A DNA stretch of 64,000 nt from Massilia rhizosphaerae. Its GTDB lineage: Bacteria > Pseudomonadota > Gammaproteobacteria > Burkholderiales > Burkholderiaceae_D. The notes under the pieces are model-generated. The model saw only the letters and a list, made by a program, of their open reading frames with translations. It did not search any database and had not been told where the DNA came from. The stretch spans positions 1 to 64,000 of the forward strand of contig NZ_JADKYX010000001.1 of the NCBI RefSeq assembly GCF_016093545.1, given 5' to 3'. How positions within the stretch are numbered: position 1 is the first letter of the stretch; each line of letters begins with the position of its first letter. Below are positions 16,551 through 23,763 of this stretch, piece by piece. Made by a program: the position numbers and the translations under genes.

Positions 16551-18638
16551 TCACCCGATCTTCTTGACGAACCCGACGTAGATGCGCCGCGCGACGAAGT
16601 GGTCGAACCCGACCTGGCGGAACGTGCCCGTGTCCGTCCGATAAGTCCGCCTGCTGCCGTCGAAGATATCGTTCGCGTTGACCGTCAGGCTGAGCGTCTT
16701 GCCGAGCGCATGCTTCCACGTCAGGTTCACGCTGCTCGTCGCCCCTTGGCGGCCGAAGGGCGTGATGATGGCCGACTGCGCATGCGCGTCGAGCGCCACG
16801 TCGTCGTGGCCGTTGCCGTACGAGGCTCGGAAATTCGCATACCCCGCGACACCGTCCCGGCGCACGGTCCCGCCCACGTCGGGCGTGTCGAGCGTCACGC
16901 GATTCGCGCCGCCGTCGACGCCCAGGCGCAGCGTTGCGGACGGCGTCCAGTCGAACGAGCCCGTGACGCCGGCCGAACGGGCTTGCCCGCCGTTGCGTTT
17001 CGACGTGACCAGCACATTGTCGGCGAAGCTGCGCGCGTCGAACACGGTGTCGCGACTGGCGCGGTAGAAGGCGCCAATAGTGCCGTCCACTTGGTCCCTC
17101 TGCGCGTGGAACGTGGTCTCCCACGCCGTCAGGCGCTGCGGCCCCAGGCCGGGATTGCCGCGGCTGAGATTCTGCGCATCGACATAGGTCGTGAACGGAT
17201 CGAGGTCGCGCGGATCGGGCAGCTGCAGGCTGCGGCGGTAGCTGAGCGTCAGGTCGGTGTCGTCGTCGAACGCGTATTGCAGGTGCAGGCTGGGATCGAA
17301 TGCCCGCCAGTGGCCGGCCGGGGCGCCGCTGTCCCGGGGTCGCACGCGCAGCGTCGTGTGTTCGACCCGTCCGCCCAGGAGCGCCTCCCATTTGCCGTGC
17401 CGGATCCGGTCGGTCAGGTAGGCGGCGCGCACGGCCGTTGTCACGGCGTATGCGTTGGTGGTCGCCGGATCGGGCGTTTCGAAGCCCGTCGCCGGATCGA
17501 TCCGCGCTTGATAATTGCCGATGTCGTCGGTCCGGTCCCGCATATCCACGCCCATGCCCCACTGGCCGTGCGCCGTCGCGCGCGACCAGTCGACCGTGGC
17601 CTGGTCGAGACGGCGCGCCGACCGGGTCGCGCCGTGGCTGTAGTCCGTGGCGCGCGCGGGTTCGACGAATACGTCGCGATACGATTTGTCGACCAGGGTG
17701 GTCGTGGCGCTGTGCTGGACGGTCGCCTTGAGCGCCGCGCCGGCCGCCCGGTGGCGGTAGGCCAGGCTGGCGCCGTCGTCGGACTGTTCGTTGGGGCCGT
17801 TGGAAATGCGGTGATAGATCGTCTCGGCGGCGCCCGTGCGATCTTCGTTGAGGACGTCGAACAGCGGGCCTGAGCGGCGCCCGTTGTGACGCACGGACAC
17901 GCCGATGCTGTCCGCGTCGGTGAGCGCGAGATCGGCGCCCAGCGCCGCGCTGTCGACGACGCGGCGCACGAACACGGTCGACGTTTGCCGCGTGCGGCCG
18001 GCCAGGCCGGTGCGCGGATCGTTCCAGTCGACCTGGGCGCCGCGCATCTTGAGCGTGCCGTCGTGGCGGAGCGCCACGTTGCCGTGCACGCTCAGGCGGC
18101 CCCGGGTCGCGTCGCCCGACGCGCCGGTATTCCACAAGCCCTGGTCCGTGGCGCTGCCGCGGATCTGCGCGTGGGCGCCGGGTTTGCGGTTGCGCTTCAG
18201 GACGATATTCAGGATCGCGCCGCCGTTCGCGTTGTGCGCGGCGGATGGATTCGTGATGACTTCGACGCCGGCGATGTCGGCGCCGCTCATGGTCTGCAGC
18301 GCCAGCGCGCGTTCTTCGCCGGAGCCGGACAGCAGCGCCGTCGGCTGGCCGTCGACCAGCACCGTGACCTGCGTATTGCCCTGGACCGCGATCTGCCCGT
18401 CGGCCGTCACCGACACGCCGGGCGTCGCCTGCAGCACGTCCTGCGCGGATCCGTTGGCCGCGCGCGGCGTGTCGGCGACGCGATAGATGGTCTTGTCGAG
18501 CTGCCTGGCGACGGCCGCTTTCCTGGCGGTGACGGTGACCGTCGGGGCGGGCGTGGTGCCGTCGCCGTCGCCGGCGCGCGCCGCCGCCGGCAACGTGCCG
18601 AGCCCGCACAGGATCGTCGCGAGAATTGTCTTGAGCAC
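16551..18638 (-). CDS. TonB-dependent outer-membrane receptor
   Basis: The 695-residue protein has a signal peptide (about 1-22, ending AAARA), a TonB-type TVTVTARK box, a plug domain (about 45-150; VLQATPGVSVTADGQIAVQG, VEVITNPSAAHNANGGAILNIVLK) and a long beta-barrel of the type that follows such NPSA...G-G plugs. The start is a GTG at 18638 with AAAGGAC upstream. It lies 97 bp downstream of the multicopper oxidase gene on the same strand and is probably the last gene of the copper operon, suggesting uptake or sensing of copper or a metal chelate. Substrate specificity cannot be read from the sequence. Confidence 0.88.
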   Translation of the reverse strand: MLKTILATILCGLGTLPAAARAGDGDGTTPAPTVTVTARKAAVARQLDKTIYRVADTPRAANGSAQDVLQATPGVSVTADGQIAVQGNTQVTVLVDGQPTALLSGSGEERALALQTMSGADIAGVEVITNPSAAHNANGGAILNIVLKRNRKPGAHAQIRGSATDQGLWNTGASGDATRGRLSVHGNVALRHDGTLKMRGAQVDWNDPRTGLAGRTRQTSTVFVRRVVDSAALGADLALTDADSIGVSVRHNGRRSGPLFDVLNEDRTGAAETIYHRISNGPNEQSDDGASLAYRHRAAGAALKATVQHSATTTLVDKSYRDVFVEPARATDYSHGATRSARRLDQATVDWSRATAHGQWGMGVDMRDRTDDIGNYQARIDPATGFETPDPATTNAYAVTTAVRAAYLTDRIRHGKWEALLGGRVEHTTLRVRPRDSGAPAGHWRAFDPSLHLQYAFDDDTDLTLSYRRSLQLPDPRDLDPFTTYVDAQNLSRGNPGLGPQRLTAWETTFHAQRDQVDGTIGAFYRASRDTVFDARSFADNVLVTSKRNGGQARSAGVTGSFDWTPSATLRLGVDGGANRVTLDTPDVGGTVRRDGVAGYANFRASYGNGHDDVALDAHAQSAIITPFGRQGATSSVNLTWKHALGKTLSLTVNANDIFDGSRRTYRTDTGTFRQVGFDHFVARRIYVGFVKKIG

Positions 18639-18735
18639 GTTTGTCCTTTCATCCGATGCACCGGATTGTCGGGGACATTCGACGCGGCCGAACGGGGTGT
18701 GTGACCAACCCTCCGTTCGGCGGGACGTAGCGGGG

Positions 18736-20103
18736 TCAGTGGCCTTCGTGTCCGCCGCGCTTGGCGGTCCCGATGACTTCACCCTGCGCCGGCGCGGCCG
18801 GCGCGCTCACGGCGTCCGGCACGGGGCCGGTCCACTCGCGCGCCACCGTGCCGGCCGGATGCCTGTACCAGCCCGGGTCGCGATAGTCGCCGCGCGCCAG
18901 TCCGTCGCGCACCTTGATGACGGTGAACATGCCGCCCATCTCGATGTCGCCGAACGGGCCGCGTCCCGCCATCATGGGCAGCGTGTTGTCGGGCAGCGGC
19001 ATGCGCATGCCGCCCATCGATCCGCCCTTGTCGCCCATCACCATGTAGCCCGGCACGAGATCGTTGATCTTTTTCGCGACGCCGGCCTGGTCGACGCCGA
19101 TCAGGGGCGGCACGTCGTGGCTCATCGCGTTCATCGTGTGGTGCGATTTGTGGCAGTGGAAGGCCCAGTCGCCCGGATTGTCGGCGACGAACTCGATGGC
19201 GCGCATCTGTCCCACGCCGATGTCGACCGTCACCTCGGGCCAGCGCGCGGCCGGCGGGATCCAGCCGCCGTCCGTGCCCGTCACCTCGAAGCGGTGGCCG
19301 TGGATGTGGAACGGGTGGTTCGTCATCGTCAGATTGCCCATGCGGATGCGCACGCGGTCGTCCTTGCGCACGACCATCGGGTCCGTGCCGGGGAAGGCGC
19401 GGCTGTTGATGGTCCACAGGTTGAAGTCCAGCATCGTGTTGACGTTCGGCGTGTAGTTGCCGGGGGCGATGTCGTACGCGTTCAGCAGGAACACGAAGTC
19501 GCGGTCGACGGCGTGCCGGCGCGGGTCTTTCGGGTGCGTGACCCAGAAGCCCATCATGCCCATCGCCATCTGCGTCATCTCGTCGCTGTGCGGGTGGTAC
19601 ATGAAGGTGCCCGCGTGGCGCGCGACGAATTCGTAGACGTAGGTCTTGCCGGGCGCGATGGCCGGCTGCACGAGCCCGGCGACGCCGTCCATCCCGTTCG
19701 GGAGGATCTGGCCGTGCCAGTGGATCGTCGTCGCCTCCGGCAGTTTGTTGGTCACGAAGATGCGCACGCGGTCGCCCTCGACGACTTCGATGGTCGGCCC
19801 CGGGCTCTGGCCGTTGTAGCCCCACAGGTTCGCCTTCATGCCGGGCGCGATCTCGCGCACGACGGGTTCGGCGACGAGATGGAATTCCTTGACGCCGTCC
19901 TTCATGCGCCACGGCAGGCTCCAGCCGTTGAGCGTGACGACGGGGTTGTACGGACGCCCGCTCGCCGGATGCAGCGGCGGCTGCGTGGCGGCGGAGGACT
20001 GGACCGGCGCTTCCGGGATCGCGGCCGCGCCGGCCTTCGACACGAGCGAGGCGCCGACCATGGCGCCGGCCGCGCCGGTGATGAAATGTCTACGGCTGGT
20101 CAT
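18736..20103 (-). CDS. Tat-exported multicopper oxidase (copper resistance)
   Basis: The 455-residue protein has a twin-arginine signal, SRRHFIT (residues 3-9), followed by a hydrophobic stretch, so it is exported folded to the periplasm. The copper-binding motifs of a multicopper oxidase are complete: TIHWHG, MYHPHSDE, NHPFHIHGH and the type 1 site FHCHKSHH, with a later Met-rich segment (GGSMGGMRM, TLPMM). Such enzymes oxidise Cu(I) and protect the periplasm. Its ATG overlaps the stop of the TolC-like gene (ATGA), so the two are translationally coupled. A C-terminal HEGH ending may add metal ligands. Confidence 0.93.
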   Translation of the reverse strand: MTSRRHFITGAAGAMVGASLVSKAGAAAIPEAPVQSSAATQPPLHPASGRPYNPVVTLNGWSLPWRMKDGVKEFHLVAEPVVREIAPGMKANLWGYNGQSPGPTIEVVEGDRVRIFVTNKLPEATTIHWHGQILPNGMDGVAGLVQPAIAPGKTYVYEFVARHAGTFMYHPHSDEMTQMAMGMMGFWVTHPKDPRRHAVDRDFVFLLNAYDIAPGNYTPNVNTMLDFNLWTINSRAFPGTDPMVVRKDDRVRIRMGNLTMTNHPFHIHGHRFEVTGTDGGWIPPAARWPEVTVDIGVGQMRAIEFVADNPGDWAFHCHKSHHTMNAMSHDVPPLIGVDQAGVAKKINDLVPGYMVMGDKGGSMGGMRMPLPDNTLPMMAGRGPFGDIEMGGMFTVIKVRDGLARGDYRDPGWYRHPAGTVAREWTGPVPDAVSAPAAPAQGEVIGTAKRGGHEGH

Positions 20104-21482
20104 TGTGCGTGTTCCTCGTGCGACGGGTTCAGTCGGGTGCCGAGCGTGGCTTCCAGCTCGGCGTGGGCGGTCCAGAACGTGTCCAGCGCCTCGATGTAGG
20201 CGCCGACCGCCTCGGCCTGCGCGCGGGCGTCGGCCAGCAGGTCCTGCGGACTGGCCAGCATGCCGTTGTAGCGCAGCAGGACTTCGTGCCCGATCTTCTT
20301 GCGCAGCGGGAGGATCGTGTCGCGGTAATGCTTCGCCACGTCGTACGCGTTGCGATAGGCGAGATAGCGTTCGCGCGCCTCGCTGCGCGCGGTGACGGCG
20401 GTCAGCGCCACGCGATTCACGGCCTGCATGTACGTGGCCTCGGCGCGGGCGACGCGTGCGCCGCCCCAGTCGAACAGCGGCAGTTCCAGCGACAGGGTGT
20501 AGCCGTGTTCCTTGGGCGCGTCGCTGGCCGACTTGTCGGCGTAGCCGGCGTCGAGCACGTTGATGAAGCGCGTCGTGCGCGTGAGGCCCAGGTCCGCGGC
20601 GGTGGCTTGCGCGTCGGCCCGCGCCGCCTGCACGTCGAGGCGCTGCGCGAGCGCGATGCGTTCGACGTCGTGCAGCTCCGCCGGTGCGGCCGGCAGGTCC
20701 GGCAAGTGGTCGGGCAGGGCGTAACCGGCGTCCTTGCCCCACAGGCCCAGTGCGCGCGTCAGTCGCTCGCGCGCGGCCTGCGCGCGTTTGTCGGCGCGCG
20801 CCACGTCGGCTGCGGCCTGCGCATGGAAGACCTGTTCGCGCGCCAGTTCGAGCTGGTTCGTGTTGCCGGCCCGCGCCATGCGGCCGGCCAGTTCGGCACC
20901 CGCTTCGGCGGACGCCAGCACGCGGCGCGCGTAGTCGAGGGCCTGCCGGCTGGCGACCGCCTCCACCCACGCGCTGCGCGTCTCGAGGGCATGGCGTTCG
21001 ATCGCGCTGCCCACCTCGCGCTTGACCTGCTCGAAGCGGCGCGTCTCCATGCGCGTGGCCAGCGGCGTCGTCAACAGGCCGACGAGGTCGAAGGTGATGC
21101 CGCGTTCGATCTCGAGGGCGCCGCCGCCGGCGAGGCGCTTGAAGTCGAACGACGGGTTGCGCGGACGTGAGGCCTGGGCCAGGTCGGCCTGGGCGATGCC
21201 GACGTTCCAGTACGTGGCCTGCAGGCCCGGATTGTTGACCAGGGCGATGCGCACGGCCGTGTCCATGTCCAGCGGCTTGCCGTCCTTGAACACCGGGAGG
21301 TCGCGCAACGACGCCGGCAGCGTTCCCTGGCCGGCGCCGGCGCGCGTCAGTTGCGGCGTCACGCCGATGCGGGCGTGTTCGCGCGCCGCGACGTCGCCGA
21401 AGCCGCCGTCCGGCGTGACCGCCGCGCAGCCGGACAGCAGCGCCACTAAGGCCGCCGCGAGGAGTCGGGGGCGCGGGCTCAC
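20100..21482 (-). CDS. TolC-family outer-membrane efflux lipoprotein
   Basis: The 460-residue protein has a lipoprotein signal with the lipobox LLSGC near residue 18. Two long alpha-helical TolC (OEP) repeats with heptad-like Ala/Arg/Glu stretches follow, for example LETRSAWVEAVASRQALDYARR and ARSEARERYLAYRNAYDVAK. It starts at a GTG (21482) with AAGGAGG upstream, and its start overlaps the stop of the previous small gene (GTGA). TolC proteins form outer-membrane exit ducts. No membrane-fusion or RND pump gene sits beside it, so it may pair with a pump encoded elsewhere or act with the oxidase in periplasmic copper removal, as PcoB/CopB-linked operons do. Confidence 0.88.
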   Translation of the reverse strand: MSPRPRLLAAALVALLSGCAAVTPDGGFGDVAAREHARIGVTPQLTRAGAGQGTLPASLRDLPVFKDGKPLDMDTAVRIALVNNPGLQATYWNVGIAQADLAQASRPRNPSFDFKRLAGGGALEIERGITFDLVGLLTTPLATRMETRRFEQVKREVGSAIERHALETRSAWVEAVASRQALDYARRVLASAEAGAELAGRMARAGNTNQLELAREQVFHAQAAADVARADKRAQAARERLTRALGLWGKDAGYALPDHLPDLPAAPAELHDVERIALAQRLDVQAARADAQATAADLGLTRTTRFINVLDAGYADKSASDAPKEHGYTLSLELPLFDWGGARVARAEATYMQAVNRVALTAVTARSEARERYLAYRNAYDVAKHYRDTILPLRKKIGHEVLLRYNGMLASPQDLLADARAQAEAVGAYIEALDTFWTAHAELEATLGTRLNPSHEEHAQ

Positions 21483-21775
21483 ATGCCCTCCTTGTGGCGC
21501 GGTTTCGAATCCATGTCCATGCCGGGGTGATGGTCGGGCATGGTCAGGCTCATCGCGTTGCGGGCGCCGACGGTGGCATTGCCGGCGCGCCAGGCGGCGT
21601 CGGGACGCGCGGCCGGCGCGGGCTCGGTGCGGTAGTCGATGGCCGGCCGAGCGACGGTGTCGGGCACCGGCGCCTGCGGGTCGGCGACGCCGGACGCGGG
21701 CGTCTGGGCGGCGGCGTGCGCGCACGCGGCGGCCAGCAGCCACGCCAGGGCGGATGTCGGGAGAAGTCGTTTCAT
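21479..21775 (-). CDS. Small exported Met/His-rich protein of the copper operon
   Basis: The 98-residue protein has a signal peptide (about 1-20, ending AHAAA), a Pro/Ala-rich middle and a C-terminal MPDHHPGMDMDSKPRHKEGM that is rich in Met and His, plausible copper ligands. I do not recognise the family. A GAGGAC ribosome site precedes the ATG at 21775, and its stop overlaps the GTG of the TolC-like gene, so it is coupled to it. Context suggests a periplasmic copper-binding accessory. Confidence 0.75.
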   Translation of the reverse strand: MKRLLPTSALAWLLAAACAHAAAQTPASGVADPQAPVPDTVARPAIDYRTEPAPAARPDAAWRAGNATVGARNAMSLTMPDHHPGMDMDSKPRHKEGM

Positions 21776-21862
21776 GTCGTCCTCGTTTCGTATGCGTGAA
21801 TGGCGCCGGCGCACGCGGGCGCCGGCGGCGTGAGACGGGCGCGGGCCGCTTGGCCCCGCCGT

Positions 21863-22234
21863 TCAGGCGACGCGGCGGCGGGGAGGGCGTTCGGGCAGGA
21901 CGGGATCGACGCTGGCCACATGGCCGGCGCGGAATGGAATCGCGAATGAGGGCGGCGCGAAGGCCGGCGGGACGAGCGGCGCGGACATCAGCGCGACGAC
22001 GATGCAGCAACCGGGGCAGGCGCCGCGGTGCTTGTCGCGGTGGTCGCCGTCTGCGGCTTTGCCCGCATGGACCGCGGGAACGTCGTGGCAGTGGTGCGCC
22101 GCCGGCATCGCCCGCTGCGCCGTCACGGCGGCGGGCGCGCTCACGGACGGCAGCATGCGCGCCGCGGCCAGGCCCTGGACGGGCAGGGCCAGCACCAGCA
22201 GCCAGACGAAGAGTGCGCGCAGGACGTTATTCAC
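21863..22234 (-). CDS. Small membrane/exported protein with His and Cys-x2-Cys-Cys motifs (DUF2946-like)
   Basis: The 123-residue protein has an N-terminal hydrophobic signal or anchor (about 5-24), a HHCHDVPAVH segment, a CPGCC motif and a second hydrophobic segment. It resembles short DUF2946-like proteins found at the head of copper-resistance operons, and the His and Cys clusters suggest metal binding. It is the first gene of the minus-strand operon that continues with the Met/His-rich protein, TolC-like lipoprotein, oxidase and TonB receptor. The likely promoter lies between 22235 and 22348. Confidence 0.75.
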   Translation of the reverse strand: MNNVLRALFVWLLVLALPVQGLAAARMLPSVSAPAAVTAQRAMPAAHHCHDVPAVHAGKAADGDHRDKHRGACPGCCIVVALMSAPLVPPAFAPPSFAIPFRAGHVASVDPVLPERPPRRRVA

Positions 22235-22348
22235 GCGCGCATTCTAGCACGGCACTGTTGCGTGTCGATGCGACATGTGCGCCTGAAGTGATGCAAAAAT
22301 GAACACACGTGGTAGCATATTGTCATTACAAGAAGATGACGGGCAAGT

Positions 22349-22732
22349 ATGGGAATCTTGAGGCGCATGTTTGCGGCACGGACCATGCACAGCCGGCGCC
22401 AGGTGGGCGAACGGGCCGCGCAGGTCGTCGACCGGGTGATCTTCGACATGGGCGTCGACCGCTTCGTGCAGGGCACGTTCAGGCTCGATCGCCACTGCCG
22501 TCCCCACTTCTCGAGCGCCTGCGTGGCGCCCGGCCGCGACGGCGTCGCGGTGGCGCTGGCGCACCTGGCCGAATGCGCGGCGCTCACGGCGGCGGCCGGC
22601 CGCGATCCCGATCCGCGGGCGCTGCGGGCCCATACGGATGCCGTCGTCGCCGGCCTGCTGCGGGAGTTCGAGGCCCGCTCGCCGCGCTTTCGCGCGCTGC
22701 CCGCGCTGCCTGCGCTGACCATCGCGGAATGA
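22349..22732 (+). CDS. Hypothetical protein
   Basis: The 127-residue protein is not recognised. It is soluble and Ala/Arg-rich with a basic N-terminus, and it contains one pair of segments with Cys (RHCRPHFSSAC, HLAECAAL). It faces away from the copper operon, and its end is close to the convergent CDF-transporter stop. A shorter reading in another frame and a minus-strand frame also span the area, but this frame has the most ordinary composition. No clear ribosome site precedes it. Confidence 0.5.
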   Translation: MGILRRMFAARTMHSRRQVGERAAQVVDRVIFDMGVDRFVQGTFRLDRHCRPHFSSACVAPGRDGVAVALAHLAECAALTAAAGRDPDPRALRAHTDAVVAGLLREFEARSPRFRALPALPALTIAE

Positions 22733-22745
22733 GGACGCGCCCATG

Positions 22746-23684
22746 TCAGCGCATCGCCGAACGCAGCGCGCCGGACTCGAAATAGATGTGGCGGATCATC
22801 GGATAGGCGGCCGCCACGGCCTTCTCCAGCCGCTCGATCGCCGCCTCCACTTCGTCGATGCGCATGCCGCGGTTGAACTGCACGGCCGCCGTCAGCAGGA
22901 CCTCGTCCGGCCCGAGTTGCATGCTGAGCAGCTTGCCGACGTTCTGGATGGACGGATCGGCGCGCAGGATCTCGCATACGCGCCGGGTGGCGTCCGCGCC
23001 GATGCCTTCGCCGACGAGCAGCGCGCCCGTCTCGCGCGCGAGGGCGAACGCGGCGCCCACCAGCAGCAGGCCGATCATGACCGACGCGGCCGGATCGAAA
23101 TACGGGCTGTCGAACACCTGGCCCAGCGTGATGCCGACGGCGGCGATGGCGAGGCCGCTCAGCGCGGCCGTGTCCTCGATGAAGACGGTGAATACGGAGG
23201 CGTCCTTGCTCGCATGGACGGTCTGCCACAGCGAGGCGCCCGGCTTGCGCCGCTTGTTGAGTTCACGCCGCGACACGTTCCAGCTATAGCCCTCGAAGCA
23301 GGCGGAAACGGCCAGCACGACGTAGTTCCACAGCGGGTCTTCCAGCGGCTCCGGATGGCGCAGCGCGCTGATGCCGTGGTAGATCGACAGGCCGCCGCCC
23401 AGCGAAAACACGGACAGCGCGACGAGCAGCGCCCAGAAGTACAGCGCCTTGCCGTAGCCGAACGGGTGACTCTTGTCGGCCGGCTTCTCGCTGTTGCGTT
23501 CCCCGATCAGCAGCAGGAATTCGTTGCCCGTGTCGACCGCCGAGTGGATGCCTTCGGCCAGCATGGCGGCGCTGCCGGTGATGGCCGCGACGACGAATTT
23601 GGCGGCGGCGATGCCCAGGTTCGCGAGGATGGCCGCGTAAATGACCTTGCGCGAGCCTCCTTCCTTCTCGTTTGTGTCCGTCAT
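22746..23684 (-). CDS. Cation diffusion facilitator (CDF) transporter
   Basis: The 312-residue protein has the CDF layout: six membrane helices in the first two-thirds (from about residue 14), then a cytoplasmic ferredoxin-like C-terminal domain from about 220. The second helix carries AEGIHSAVDTGNE and the fifth VFIEDTAALSG, the positions of the transport-site acidic and His residues, but with a sequence pattern unlike ZitB/FieF. CDF proteins export Zn, Fe, Co or Mn in exchange for protons; the ion cannot be assigned. The ATG at 23684 lacks a strong ribosome site. It is divergent from the acetyltransferase gene with a 79-bp gap. Confidence 0.87.
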   Translation of the reverse strand: MTDTNEKEGGSRKVIYAAILANLGIAAAKFVVAAITGSAAMLAEGIHSAVDTGNEFLLLIGERNSEKPADKSHPFGYGKALYFWALLVALSVFSLGGGLSIYHGISALRHPEPLEDPLWNYVVLAVSACFEGYSWNVSRRELNKRRKPGASLWQTVHASKDASVFTVFIEDTAALSGLAIAAVGITLGQVFDSPYFDPAASVMIGLLLVGAAFALARETGALLVGEGIGADATRRVCEILRADPSIQNVGKLLSMQLGPDEVLLTAAVQFNRGMRIDEVEAAIERLEKAVAAAYPMIRHIYFESGALRSAMR

Positions 23685-23763
23685 GGTGTAAGGTTGCAGG
23701 CTATGTGTGGAACCAAGTGTAGCCAATCCGCCGCGGGCGGCTTGCACGGCTGGGGGCGTGTGG

